Of a stretch of 64,000 bases of DNA, positions 1 to 10,659 are shown piece after piece. The first letter of the stretch is position 1. Each line of letters begins with the position of its first letter. Both the position numbers and the translations under genes were made by a program. This DNA comes from Kalaharituber pfeilii (lineage: Eukaryota > Ascomycota > Pezizomycetes > Pezizales > Pezizaceae), in assembly GCA_015179045.1 (NCBI GenBank), contig WHUZ01000063.1, forward strand, positions 62,001 to 126,000, in the 5' to 3' direction. The notes beneath the pieces are model-generated. The model did not search any database. It saw only the letters and a list, made by a program, of their open reading frames with translations, and was not told the origin of the DNA.

Positions 1-114
1 GCTCAAGGCGAGCCAGTACGAGGCGGAGAGAGGAAGGAGATAAGACAGACTGCTGGCCGTTTTCCCCGCAACACACATACAGACCCGCGGGCCCCATGTA
101 TTTAAGTTTAGTTA

Positions 115-1900
115 CTGTCGCTTACCTATTAGTGACCGAGCACCTATTAGTGACCGATCTCTTGGCACTCCTCCTCGTACAACTTCTACATGCAATATCT
201 TCGGCTTCAGGCATGCTAGCAACATGAGGTAAATTGCAGAACATACAGCAGGTGCACCTTTTGTAATTCAATGATAGGGAGAGAAAGTATAGCATTCTAC
301 CCCCCCCTTGCATAGCAAAGGATAGCATACACTAAATATTACATGACTCTCCTCAACTATAGCCCTTCACACTCTCAAGTGGCTATTGAAGAAGATAACT
401 AATTTAAATAGTGATAGGATAAGGCTGTGCTGAATTTCAGTAGCCTCAAAGCAGTCACTGAAATGGCCGAAAATGCCGGAAGTGCCAAAACTTCCAATAT
501 GCTCTTCTATTACTTGCAACAAGCAACTACATATACTAAAAATAACAGGATTAATAGCTATAAGACTATTCTTATATTTACGATAGTATGTAATATAATT
601 GGGAGTGTTGGCTACTAGAAAAACATCCTCAAGAATAGTATAGTATATTTCAGGACTGATAGTATTAATTACTAGGAAAAATACTCTTATGAGTGCGACA
701 GCCTCTAGTAGAATAATAGAATTGGTAGACTTGATAGGTATCTATACCAACGATAGTATATAGCTGCAAAATTAGTTGGTATAGAAGTACTCTGATAGCT
801 ATATTAGCATATACCTAACTGATAGAATTAGTTGATGAAATGAACTTCTTACTATATCAACATTGATAGCATATACTATAGTTGATAGAGGAGGTAAGAA
901 TAATAGTATTACTGTCATGTATATCTATATAGAATGATATAGGGAGCAATACTAACAAAAATTTAGTATTTCTTATAATAATATAATAAGCAGAATTGTG
1001 TCTAGATATATACTATCCTATAATGACCTCATAGGTATAATTAGCTGCAAGAACTTCTGTCAGGATGGTTAGTGTCTTGTTATAGGTTCACCACAACTAT
1101 ACGGTGGGCAGTCAGTGGATGCACATATGCAAATGATATATGAGCTGACAGTACTAGCGACGGTGCTGGTGAAAGTGCCGGCGCTGGTATCGCAGTCATA
1201 TAAATGAGTGCTATATGAGCTACGCAGAGGACTAGCATATATAGAGCACTCAGAACAAGGTCTATAGAGAGTAATGGTACTCTGATATTGAAGTAGCAGC
1301 AATTGGTATAAATTTGTACTTGCTGATAGAATATAGTAATTAAAGAATTGGTTTATCATATATCTACTACTTTAGTTATATAAAACACTATTGATTATAT
1401 CAAGAGCATAGAAATGCTGCTTTTAGAGTGGTATATTGGTTGCAGTGGAGTATATTATGTGTGCAGCAGGACATACTGACAGCTTTAGCACTTCCGGCAC
1501 TTTCGGATATTTTGGTAACTGCTTTTGAGGCTACAGAAATCTGCAGCGACTTATCCTACCATCATTTAGGTGAGCTACCCTTCTTCTATAGTCACTTGAG
1601 AGTATGAAGAGCTATAGTTGAGGATAGTCATATAGTATTCAGTATATGCTATCCTTTGCTATGCAAGGGGGGGTAGAATGCTATACTTTCTCTGCATATC
1701 ATTGAATTACAAAGGTGTATATATAGTGTGGCCATCAAATATCCTCCAAATGTTCAGGCATGCCTGCTGTATATTTTGCAATTTACCTCATGTTGCTAGC
1801 ATGCCTGACGCTGAAGATATTGCATGTGGAAGTTGCACGAGGAGGAGTGCCAAGAGATCGGTCACTAATAGGTGCTCGGTCACTAATAGGTAAGCGACAG
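115..1900. mobile_element. Fold-back DNA transposon with about 400 bp terminal inverted repeats
   Basis: The two ends are inverted copies of each other over roughly 390-420 bp (about 115-505 and 1482-1900), with scattered substitutions and a few small indels. The outermost sequence is CTGTCGCTTACCTATTAGTG. A 15-17 base block (CCTATTAGTGACCGA) is repeated twice in tandem just inside each end. TA dinucleotides flank both ends (113-114 and 1901-1902), within a longer match TAGTTA, which fits a Tc1/mariner-type TA target duplication. The 1 kb centre is AT-rich and I see no transposase in it, so the element is non-autonomous. It sits inside the 3' UTR of the half-LINE. Confidence 0.85.
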
Positions 1901-1921
1901 TAGTTACTTTCCTTTTAAATA

Positions 1922-1980
1922 AAACCTCGCCATAGCCCGTAGGGCGGCATGCGAGCAATGAAATAAAAAAAAAAAAAAAT
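1922..1980 (+). repeat. LINE type A 3' hairpin tail with poly(A)
   Basis: CTCGCCATAGCCC, a short loop, then GGGCGGCATGCGAG and CAATGAAATA plus poly(A). This is the 3' end of the half-LINE interrupted by the fold-back element. The outer CTCGC/GCGAG and inner GCCC/GGGC can pair. Confidence 0.85.
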
Positions 1981-2417
1981 AAGGTGGCGATTCAGAAACT
2001 AGAAAAGTTAGCACAAGGACACCCGAACCCTGGCGGAGCGACCCACCTGGTCAGGACGGCCTGGGAAGAGAGAGCCAACCGAGGAGGACATAACGTAGCC
2101 GTAATGTGGATCAAAGCCCACAAAGGCATAGAAGGCAACGAGAATGCAGATAGAGCGGCCAAATTCAGGGCCTTCCTGCCATACCAGACCGAGGTAGCCA
2201 CCGAAGGGTCGCGCGCAGAGGCGAAAACAAGGAGAGCCAGAGAAAGGAATCGGCTGGGCCTGAGTTACAGACCACTAGAGCGCTTGGGCGAACAGACAGC
2301 TACACTGGCAGGGTTGTTGGGGGGAAGGGCCTACACGAATGGAAACAAAAAATCGGCAAGGCGGAGAGCCCGGAGTGCAGATGGTGCAGGTAAGGGCCAG
2401 AAACGACAAGGCACATA
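1981..2417 (+). pseudogene. LINE ORF2 C-terminal RNase H fragment
   Basis: The translation begins inside an RNase H domain. It shows VAVMWIKAHKGIEGNENADRA (last catalytic Asp region), then LSYRPLERL and LAGLLGG, the same block order as in the better LINE copies at 19742-20426 and 27953-28852. A frameshift near 2330 and a stop after CRWC at about 2388 break the zinc-knuckle part. The fragment starts directly after the poly(A) of the preceding half-LINE, so that element inserted into this ORF. A Tc1-like transposon at 2418 interrupts it, and a short degraded continuation may follow 3192. Confidence 0.8.
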
Positions 2418-3190
2418 TGGTGCCGGAAGTTAAAAGCGGACATGAAAATTGCGATACAACCAACCCAACGCAAAACCTATCAACAACCACAACATGACAT
2501 GAATTAAGGTAGAAATATCAAAAATCGATAGTATTTGAGACGCTCTATTACTCTATGATTTTTTCATGGTGAAATCTTTATTCGTTGTAAAACTGATAAG
2601 GTTCAAAGTTTTTTACTTTGTTAGGAAATCTACCAGATGTTACATGCCAAGCCTCATACAAAAATGGATTAGTCATCAAAGGGGCTCCCCCTCTCGCACC
2701 CGCCTGTGGCTCTAATATACATGATTTTCAAAGGCCTCTGTACTATATTGATGGCCATTTTTATATGCCTGCATAATACGGAGGCACTTATTATAATAAC
2801 GCCAAATGGAGATATCTGAAATAGAAAAAAGAGCCTTGGGTATAGTTTCTCGTAAACCTGCTAAAGAATACTTACAGTTCTCACGAGTAGATTTTTTTGC
2901 TGCACCCCAAAATAGCTCTATAAAATTCATTTCACAATGAAATCGAGGGTAAAATAAAACAATATGTCCCTGTGCCTCAATCATTTCTTGTAACTTACCC
3001 TTTTTACTTTCTGAAATCTCGCTCATTTGCTAGTAAACGACGTGCACAGTAGATTGCGACCGTGTAAGCGACCGTCAGTGGCTGAAAGTGCGATTGCTCA
3101 CAATTCTTACCAGCAATTGACACATATGGTGCTGCTTACTAATGCGGGCTGGCAATGTTACAATATGTCCGCTCTTAACTTCCAGCACCA
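2418..3190 (-). mobile_element. Tc1/mariner-type DNA transposon relic
   Basis: 26-base terminal inverted repeats lie at 2418-2443 and 3165-3190 (TGGTGCCGGAAGTTAAAAGC.. against TGGTGCTGGAAGTTAAGAGC.. on the other strand), 24 of 26 identical. Each is flanked by TA (2416-2417 and 3191-3192), the TSD typical of this superfamily. The element carries the C-terminal part of a DDE transposase on the minus strand and is inserted in a LINE RNase H fragment. At 773 bp it is internally deleted. Confidence 0.85.
2712..3026 (-). pseudogene. DDE transposase C-terminal fragment (Tc1/IS630-like)
   Basis: This 104-residue open frame contains FYPRFHCEMNFIELFWGAAK followed by ENCKYSLAGLRETIPKAL. The NFIExFWG motif is equivalent to the NPIExxW motif that carries the third catalytic acid (Glu) in Tc1/IS630-type DDE enzymes, and the surrounding text matches a common fungal DDE endonuclease family as I know it. 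The two catalytic Asp residues and the DNA-binding N-terminus are absent. It lies inside the TA-flanked element 2418-3190 and is a non-functional remnant. Confidence 0.8.
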
Positions 3191-3212
3191 TATGGGGAGA
3201 ATCGGAATGTCT

Positions 3213-3239
3213 CTGTCCAGTCACTTTCTGACTGGACAG
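3213..3239. repeat. Perfect 11-bp stem hairpin
   Basis: CTGTCCAGTCA, a 5-base loop CTTTC, then TGACTGGACAG: a perfect inverted repeat just downstream of the Tc1-like element. No poly-T follows, so I do not call it a terminator. It may be the end of another small element; function unknown. Confidence 0.6.
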
Positions 3240-3445
3240 AAGCCGGGATAAGTGACGCTAAACTATACAAGCGACCGCTAATCTATAGTACTGAGATAAA
3301 AATTTTCGAGAATAGCTTGGGCCTCCTCTCTTATCGGGCCAATAGATTTCTATACTTTGTAGCTATGACCTCTACAAGTGGCTTCTGATCAGCACTTTTC
3401 ATAAAACTGTGCAAATCTCTGTCAACTTGAGAAAGTCGTCCCATC

Positions 3446-3993
3446 AAACTAATCAAAGAGGGGGCCAAGTGCATGAGGTATGATGGGCAGGCCACTGAGG
3501 GTGGGCTGCGTCAAGAGTTAGTTCGAAAAAGAAAAGAGGAGAGGGAGCGTGCAGGGTTTGGGAAGGGCAAATTCGTAAAGTGGGGCAGGAGAGCACTCAC
3601 AAATTACACATGGCTGCGGACTGGAAAAGGCGGAGGTATGTGGAGGAGGATGGCCAGTGGCGAGGAGGTACAATGTACATGTGGTGAGGCATGGAGTGCT
3701 GAGCATGTGGTGTTCAGGTGCACCGAACTGGAGCGACCCCAGAGGAAGGACAAAGATGGGGCGCATGTCACCTGGCAGTCCTGGGAGGACCTAGAGGAGA
3801 AAGGGTGGAAGCAAGAAGGCGTGGAGGGCGACCCGGTCGAGTACTGGTTTGCCTGCCTCGATCTGGGGTAGCCGGGGACGGAGAGCACTGAGTGCTCAAG
3901 ATGTGCATGTAGACTCCATAGTTAGGTGTTCCAAACCTGGCCCGGGTATGGGTCCCTGCCATAGGCTGATAGCCTGTATGCGGGGTTACGTGA

Positions 3994-4026
<33 letters not shown>

Positions 4027-4033
4027 AATCAAA
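3446..4033 (+). mobile_element. 5'-truncated LINE (type B tail) with 12-bp TSD
   Basis: A perfect 12-base duplication AAACTAATCAAA lies at 3446-3457 and 4022-4033. The inserted DNA begins GAGGGGGCCAAGTGC and runs through the ORF2 end and 3' UTR to the type B tail CCCTGCCATAGGCTGATAGCC..GCGGGGTTACGTGAATA and a poly(A) of about 28. It is a 5'-truncated target-primed insertion. The tail contains a perfect inner hairpin AGGCT-GAT-AGCCT. Confidence 0.9.
3473..3871 (+). pseudogene. LINE type B ORF2 C-terminus
   Basis: The translation (132 codons to the stop) starts after the RNase H core with MRYDGQATEGGLRQELVRKR. It ends in a C-terminal zinc-knuckle-like stretch, CTCGEAWSAEHVVFRC (C-x2-C-x7-H-x4-C spacing). 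It is nearly identical to 5603-6001, indicating recent copies of one family. It lacks reverse transcriptase and the RNase H catalytic residues, so it is a dead 5'-truncated copy. Confidence 0.8.
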
Positions 4034-4224
4034 ATAAAGATAGCTTGACTTCTATGATATTCTCCTGAATTAAGAATAAATCTATCTTAAAACTACCTCC
4101 TCACCTTCACCCCTTTACAACTCCGCAACTTGACAATGCGAAGGTAAGAGTCACTTTTATTCCATTGGCACTACTATATTAATACTGAAAAAAATATAGG
4201 TTATCGGGTTGTACTCTACTAAAC

Positions 4225-4585
4225 TTGCTACTTGAGGAACTTGATTGAGAATGCACTATACGATTCAGTGAAGGGTTCAGCAAGCAATTCATTACGTGAG
4301 CTAACTAGCAGCTTAGCAGATGAGTTAGAAAGTTCAACAAACAAGTTCAGCATGTAGTTCTACAAGCGATTCGACAAGTGATTCGGTAGGGGATTCAGCA
4401 AGCATTTTAGCGGGGGATTCAGCAGGCACTTTAGCGGAGGATTCAGCAGGCACTTTAGCGGGGGATTCAGCAGGGGATTCAGGAGATTCAGCAGCCAATT
4501 TAACAAGGGATTCAGCAGGCTATTCAGCGGGCGATTCAGCAGGCCATTCAGCGGGAAATTCAGCAAGTGATTCAGCAAGTTGTAG
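4225..4585. repeat. Minisatellite based on GATTCAGCARGC units
   Basis: Degenerate tandem copies of GATTCAGCAGGCACTTTAGC (about 24 bases) at about 4395-4470, with shorter 12-base versions (GATTCAGCAAG, GATTCAGCGGG) on both sides. The minus strand is open for 72 codons, but it only encodes LLNPPLKC-like repeats, so I treat the open frame as a by-product. Confidence 0.75.
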
Positions 4586-4836
4586 TTAATGGGTGGGCAA
4601 CTGGAAAGTGGAAGTTTAGAAGAGATAGTGAGCGTAGTGGTGAGATTTTAGTTAGAGAAGTTGATTAGATAAACTTGACAGATATAGTTGTTGTAAATAT
4701 GACTGCAGCGGAGGGATGTGTGTTTCCAGATAGGAATGTGACATCTAAGGGTAGAGACAAATTTTAAAGGTGCGGGTCTTGATAATACAGTGCTATCCTT
4801 CGGTGTTAAATGTACACCTCTATCAGTTTTCTCTTG

Positions 4837-4915
4837 ATGTCACCCCCCAGGGCGCATCACCCCTCTAGGCGCGTCACCCCCTAGGCGCGTCACTTCCCTA
4901 GGTGCGTCACCCTCC
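4837..4915. repeat. Short GC-rich tandem repeat
   Basis: Four to five imperfect copies of an 18-20 base unit CTAGGCGCGTCACCCC. Immediately downstream, 4930-4960 carries a GACCCC..GGGGTC palindrome around CGAGCGAAGCGAG, and a related GCGAGCGTAGCGAGC lies at 5112-5126. I see no gene in 4034-5330. Confidence 0.6.
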
Positions 4916-5379
4916 CCAGCAGTTGTATAGACCCCCGAGCGAAGCGAGTGGGGTCTCTCGGTAAGAATGTGTGCAAGCGGCTGAAAACATATGTTCAAAC
5001 TCATCAGAAAAAGTCCTCGCGGTCGGAAGCGTACAATTTACTAACTCTGTGACAGCACTAATCCCGGTCGCGAGTGTTGCGTCAGCTCCCACCGCACACT
5101 CTGCCCCCATTGCGAGCGTAGCGAGCGGGCATTTTCTAGTAAATGTGTACGTTGCAAATTTGATATGATTGATCAGCATAACAAGGACCAAAAGTAGTGA
5201 AACTAGTGCATCGAATTTAGCGAAGTTTTACCCGCATTTAAAACTTATGTCCAATACCGGACCCGGTGTGCAGCCATCCGTCAGCAGGGTTCATAGTGTG
5301 GAACGGCTACTGTACCACTCAGATGCATGTGGAGAAAATATTTAGCACTATCCTCCAGTCCACAACCTAGCAAGCCTCT

Positions 5380-6155
5380 GCAGGGCATTGCAGATTCTCA
5401 GGCAGCTATCAGTGCAGTCCAGAAAGCAGGAAAAACTGGCAAGGCAAGAACCGCAGACCTAGCGCGGGTGATAGAGCTGATTGCAGAGAGGCGGCGGAGG
5501 CTAAGGAAGGCGGATGCAGTGAAGCTGGCATGGGTCAAGGCCCACGTGGGGATAGAAGGCAATGAGAAGGCGGATGAGTAGGCCAAAGAGGGGGCCAAGG
5601 GCATGAGGTATGATGGGCAGGCCACTGAGGGTGGGCTGCGTCAAGAGTTAGTTCGAAAAAGAAAAGAGGAGAGGGAGCGTGCAGGGTTTGGGAAGGGCAA
5701 ATTCGTAAAGTGGGGCAGGAGAGCACTCACAAATTACACTTGGCTGCGGACTGGAAAAGGCGGAGCTATGTGGAGGAGGATGGTCAGTGGCGAGGAGGTA
5801 CAATGTACATGTGGTGAGGCATGGAGTGCTGAGCATGTGGTGTTCAGATGCACAGAACTGGAGCGGCCCCAGAGGAAGAACAAAAATGGGGCACATGTCA
5901 CCTGGCAGTCCTGGAAGGACCTAGAGGAGAAAGGATGGAAGCAAGAAGGCGTGGAAGGTGACCCGGTCGAGTACTGGTTTGCCTGCCTCGATCTGGGGTA
6001 GCCGGGGACCGGGGGACGGAGGGCACTGGGTGCTCAAGGGTGTATGTAGATTCCGTAGTTAGTTGTCTCAAACCTGGCCCGGGTATATGGGTCCCTGCCA
6101 TAGGCTGGTAGCCTGTATGCGGGGTTACGTGAATAAAAAAAAAAAAAAAAAAAAT
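5380..6155 (+). mobile_element. LINE type B copy, RNase H with in-frame stop
   Basis: The translation gives ADSQAAISAVQKAG (RNase H Asp region) and VKLAWVKAHVGIEGNEKADE, then a TAG at 5579-5581 where a sense codon (perhaps CAG) is expected. The frame continues with the same C-terminus as 3473-3871, ending at 6001. The type B tail and a poly(A) of about 22 end near 6155. Its 5' boundary is uncertain and I could not find a TSD. The internal stop makes it a pseudogene copy. Confidence 0.8.
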
Positions 6156-6562
6156 TGCGCTTGCGGTAGCTGCAGAAATGTGGAGAGGTGAGTCCGCATC
6201 CCTGACGTGGTCGACTGCCTTCTGACGGCGTTTAGGACGTCTACTTGGGCATGAGTTGTAAGCCTTTTGTATGTGAGGGCTAGCAGGAGCGAGTCTCCGG
6301 ATCCAGCAGTATATAGGGATAATTTCCCGCCAGGTGTTGAAAAGTGGCAAATACTACTCATAGTTGCCCTTCCTCCATCCTAGTCCTTCAGAGCTGCCTT
6401 TGCCTTGTGACTTTTTCAACCTTGAAGCGATTCAATCTACGCTATATAAACGAATTCAGATCCTAAACCTTCATGAGACGCTAATCAACAGTTTTGGCTA
6501 ATAAGTCTCATGAATAGCACTCTGCTTTGATTTCTTGATAGCGTTATAAATTTATCCACAAA

Positions 6563-8807
6563 ATGAATCCCCTGAAACTGACCAGCTTTCACACACCTTG
6601 GGTGAATGTCCAAAGGTCGATGCAAATAGCCCATCGAGGGCTGAAGCGGAGCTTTGACCCTGAAGCCGATGATGGTATATTCTTGAATAACGACCTGATT
6701 GGTTTGCTGCATGATATTCCACTTCAAATCATAGTCATCTCGCTGTTCGTACTGTGTGTCATCGCGAGGAAGGTTTATATACAATGGAAACGCCAGGTAT
6801 GTCTCATGTACCACTTGATATGTCTGCTCCTAGTGCATGTGATGGACTTCCATGTGAGGTCTGGTTAACATTTTGTTCCTTTAAGGTAAAACTTCCATAC
6901 GTTACTGTCGGCGGTGGCCCTCACTGGATACGCTCATGGCGCACTGCAATTCACTGGGTAGCCAATTCAAAAAGTTTGATTGATCAGGGCTACTACGAGC
7001 ATAGGCACAAAACAAAGATCGGTGCCTATCAAATACCGACAATAGGAGGAACCTTTGTTGTTATTTGCGCAAAGGATTTAATAGAGGAGTTTTGCAATGC
7101 ACCAAGCAATAAGTTGAGTTTCGCGCATGCGACATCTGATGTTAGTAGGCCTTGGGATGCATTTGCCCTGTTTGTGTTCATTGTAACTGACCAATGGCCA
7201 TGCGTGAAACTTTAACAGCTTCTGCAAGCAGAGTTTACGATTGGCACCGATATCTTATTCAACCCATATCATGTGCCTATTGTGAGGGAGCAGTTGACTA
7301 GACAAATAGATGCTTTTTCGCTGCCACTTATGGAGGAGTTTGCGTTTGCGATGGAGTATTATATGGATCTGAATGGAGGTTCGTTAGTCTCATGACCGAT
7401 GCCCAATTCCGCCCAATTGCCATTCTTATGAGGTTAATATGTGGGTAAACAGGTGAATGGAAGACATTCAAAGCATACGAATTATTTGTGGATATATTAG
7501 CACAAGGAATGAGCCGAGTTTTTGTAGGCCCTGAGCTGTGTGAGTATTCCTCTAAACCGTCTACTCCTACCATACTATTGAAGCACTGGAGCTCTCAAAT
7601 GCTGTCGTCGTATGTTATCCAAGAATCACTGACAATGAATGTAGGCCGTAATCCGGAGTACCTTAAACTTGCCATAGGTTTTACTCAGGAAGTTTTTGTC
7701 AACGCACATATTATACACCTGGTACCTAAGCCCGTGAGATAGTAAGCTACCAGTCTATAAATACAGGCTATTATGCGGAACAGAGCTAATCTGGCAGTCT
7801 TCAGCATTCTTTCACCCCTACTTAATGCTTTCACAATCAACAAAAGCCTTAGGGCCGCAATTAGGCTTTTAGGGCCAATGATTGAAGAAAGGAAACGCAG
7901 GGCAAATGAAGAAGGCAGGAATTGGAAAGGAAGACCAGTATGAAGATCCCTGTGACCGTGGCGAAGCTCTGCCCGAAACTGACGCCTCATTTGGCAGGAG
8001 GATCTGCTACAGTGGGTCATCGAAGGAGCGCCCCCTGGGGAGCAGAACTTGAAAGCCCACGTTAAACGGTTGATGGAGCTTAATACGGCCGGCCTGCATA
8101 CCACTGTCAATACTCTTTATCAGGCACTTTTCTGGCTTGTCATGTACCCAGAATATATCCCGGAACTGCGCCAGGAGATGGAATCCGTTATCGGCGAATT
8201 CGGATGGAATAAGGCCTCGCTCTCGAAAATGTTGAAGCTGGACTCCTTTATGAAAGAAAGCCATCGATTACATGGACCTTCAGTGGCAACCATGGGAAGA
8301 AAGGTGCTGGGCGACGGATTCACCTTCTCGAACGGACTATACCTACCGCCAGGCGTTACTGCGGGTGTGCCGGACACAATTCATAGAGACGAGGTGGAGT
8401 ACGGGCCGAATGCAAAAGAATTTGATGGATTCCGTTTCAGTAGGCCCGTGGAGAATGCTGGTGTAAATGGTGAAAAGGAGGAAAGTGGATCAAGCAGGGT
8501 GAAGAGGAAATACTTTGTCACTACTTCACTCAACTACTTACGGTTTGGACATGGCCATGGTTCCGTAAGTTTTGGGATGCTCTACCGGTGTGTTAATGTG
8601 AACAGCCTCGCTAACCAGACTTCGTTCACGCAGTGCCCTGGGCGTTTTTACGCAGCGCACGAACTCAAGATACTCATTTGTTTGTTCTTGATGAATTATG
8701 ACCTCAGACTGGAAGATGTTCCAAAGCCAATATATTTCTTGATTCACAGAGTGGCAGATATGAGCGCGCGTATTTCAATTAGGAGAAGGAAAACTGCGAG
8801 CTTCTAA
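6563..8807 (+). CDS. Cytochrome P450 monooxygenase, 8 exons
   Basis: The spliced frame is intact. My exons are 6563-6796, 6886-7140, 7219-7378, 7453-7539, 7645-7741, 7805-7937, 7998-8564 and 8634-8807, all GT-AG, 568 residues. A membrane anchor lies at about residues 52-68. The I-helix motif is AGLHTT (353-358), ExxR is ESHR (409-412), and the haem loop FGHGHGSCPGR is restored exactly across the last intron with the ligand Cys at 512. These are the hallmarks of a class II microsomal P450 at the ER, which uses a P450 reductase, O2 and NADPH to oxidise a lipophilic substrate. The substrate cannot be read from sequence; the I-helix without the usual acid-Thr pair resembles several ascomycete secondary-metabolism families. 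One donor (GTTCGT at 7379) is non-canonical. No biosynthetic partner lies beside it; all neighbours are retroelements. Two LINE tails sit within 170 bp of the stop codon. Confidence 0.88.
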
Positions 8808-8852
8808 TTGAGAGTAGTCCAAGGCTACGAGGGTATGTAATTGTGTGGGCTT

Positions 8853-8930
8853 AGCGTTTTATTTTATTTATTTTTTTTTTTTTTTGGGTCAGGTAACTCT
8901 GCATCTAGGCTACCAGCCTATGGCAGGGAG
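8853..8930 (-). repeat. LINE type B tail insertion
   Basis: On the minus strand CCCTGCCATAGGCTGGTAGCC leads to a poly(A), seen as poly-T at about 8873-8885. ATTGTGTGGGCTT occurs on both sides (8840-8852 and 8931-8943) and is the probable TSD. It is only about 60 bases of element, in the 3' flank of the P450 gene. Confidence 0.75.
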
Positions 8931-8968
8931 ATTGTGTGGGCTTGGGTTGGGTTTTATATGTCTATAAT

Positions 8969-9022
8969 GCCCTGCTATGGCGAACAGCTACAAGCGGGGT
9001 CACGTGAATTAAAAAAAAAAAA
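8969..9022 (+). repeat. LINE type C micro-insertion with 11-bp TSD
   Basis: GCCCTGCTATGGCGAACAGC..AAGCGGGGTCACGTGAATT plus poly(A), flanked by ATGTCTATAAT at 8958-8968 and 9023-9033. Only the 3' hairpin and poly(A) of the element are present. 9034-9459 contains nothing I recognise. Confidence 0.9.
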
Positions 9023-9459
9023 ATGTCTATAATAGTTATAGCCGCTATGAATATGATATGGAGGAACGGTATGAGACAAATTGCTCAGAATCCTGAATAA
9101 TTAATATTGCACCAAAGGAAACATTGAAAATCATAGCAACAATTGTTGTAAAACTAAAGTCACCAGTTTAACCACTACAGGAGGCAATGAGCATTTGACA
9201 ACAAGGACACGCGCAAACATGTAGTGTGGGCTGGGTTGTAAAGGTTGTCATTAGTATGTGACGATTGCTAAGAAGGGAGAGTGACACAAAGCTCAAATCG
9301 GAGTAGGAAAATATTAACTAAATGTAGCTCATGACTGATTAGGCTCAAAACACCACACATTAAAATTCATCAAGGCCTTCTTTTTTCGCGGCTGCTGTGG
9401 TTAATGGAAGAACCATAATAGTAATCACCCTGCGACGCTGCTAGTCGACGTAACATGAC

Positions 9460-9998
9460 CAGTGTTCCCAACCAGGCCGCCGATCATAGCCTCGTCCCCA
9501 GCGACGACCAGGCCGCCCAGGCCGTCCAGACAGTTCAAGCGATTCAGGGGGAGGAGGGCTGGTTACGTGGCTATTCAGGGGCCGCCTTCAGGTTACTTAG
9601 ACACGGATTTAATATAAAGATCTCTATACCTCGGATAGCTATCTAGACTCTTTTTATTGAGCAGCGCTTTTCGCAGGTATTTAGGTAAGTGATTTTTTTT
9701 TATCGCTTAACTGTATACTGGTTTCTTCTATTAGTACTGCGTGGAGACAGACATTCCAACCACCGGTACGGGAGATGACGATTCCTTCAGTAATCTTCAC
9801 TTTCCATAGTGCAGCTCAAGTTTTTATCTTGCATTGACGATTCCCTGCAGTCAATCTGATGCCGAAATCAAGTGGAATTTGGGTTACAAAATTATGGTGC
9901 AACGAAGTTGGATTTGACAGTATGGTGAAACTGTGCATGATAATGGAAAGCGGTACTGGCGGTGCAAAATCTACATGTAAAATCCTAAACTTAGACTT
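9460..9998 (+). mobile_element. hAT-like element, 5' part
   Basis: Starts CAGTGTTCCCAACCAGGCCGCC and is collinear with the more complete copy at 14746-15957. It contains an intron-like segment (GTAAGTG.. at about 9685 to ..TTAG at about 9735), then the exon motif GKRYWRCK-like (here ESGTGGAKSTCK after decay). The 500-base upstream exon block of the other copy is missing. Its 3' end is lost at about 9998, where a retroelement tail on the minus strand begins. Confidence 0.7.
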
Positions 9999-10424
9999 TT
10001 TTGATCACGTGACCCTGCAGGCAGGCTCTCAGCCTATGAGGCAGGTCTGTGACACCGGATTGTGGGCCGGATCACCCATGCTACCTAGCTATCTACCTAT
10101 CTACATGGCTTCACCGTGGCTGCAGGTGAACAAGGTGCAGACAGAAAGTAGGCCAAGCATTTGTTCACACAATTAGTTCTCCAAGTCAGTCAGTCTGACA
10201 GTCTCTATTGCGTCCGCCCCAACCATATCCACCTGCCCGGCCTTCACCAGGCCCTTTCCCTTATCTCTCCTTTCCCTATCCCACTCATACGCATCCCATC
10301 TGTACTCCTTTCCACCGATGCGCGGAGTCTCTGGTATTTGACTAGTCCTACCTGCCCCCTTGATGACGATGCAACAGGAATTTGGCGGCTCAAGGGACAA
10401 TAATGCGAACAGAAAGCACGGCAC
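9999..10424 (-). mobile_element. Half-LINE copy, ORF1 C-terminus plus 3' UTR
   Basis: On the minus strand 10424-10173 reads CIVIKGAGRTSQIPETPRIG then YEWDRERRDKGKG. It aligns with the ORF1 end of the half-LINE at 24000-24136 (VVIYLEGEV.. YDWDRITKVDRKGKG). The stop at 10173 is followed by a short 3' UTR and a type B-like tail with poly(A) near 10000. No ORF2 lies between ORF1 and the tail. Confidence 0.7.
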
Positions 10425-10659
10425 GGAAACACTGAGACACTGAGATCACGGATCTGGTATTCACTGAGGTTGCTTTTTTCAAAAAAATGGAGCGGAAGGG
10501 CTCTCCCAGAAGCACTAACTAACAACATGAGAACGTCATATGCAGACGAATGACCAGTGTTTGTTTCCTCCTGTTTGTTGTACCCATGCCGTTTGCTGTT
10601 TTGCTCTATGCATGCCATTTCATGTACTCCCGTTTACTCTATGCAGCTATCCACCTTGC

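Larger units (their letters stand above)
1..1980 (+). mobile_element. Half-LINE 3' part, interrupted by a fold-back transposon
   Basis: Bases 2-43 encode the last residues of a LINE ORF1 (LKASQYEAERGRR then stop). They match the ORF1 ends at about 22083 (MKASQYEWDRGRK) and 24483 (LKSDQYERDRGRK). A 3' UTR follows, with GACAGACTGCT and CCGCGGG blocks like those at 24730-24780. At 115 it is interrupted by a fold-back element and resumes at about 1903 with the type A tail and poly(A). There is no ORF2 between the ORF1 stop and the tail. The element runs off the left edge of the window. The element assignment is by comparison within this window. Confidence 0.75.

Noticed and set aside
4360..4578. 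72-residue LLNPPLKC-repeat protein
   Set aside because: The open frame is produced by the tandem repeat; no start context or expression signal.
7734..7766. 33-base intron in the P450 gene
   Set aside because: Too short for a fungal intron; 7742-7804 keeps phase and gives the expected VPKPVRYILSPLLN text.
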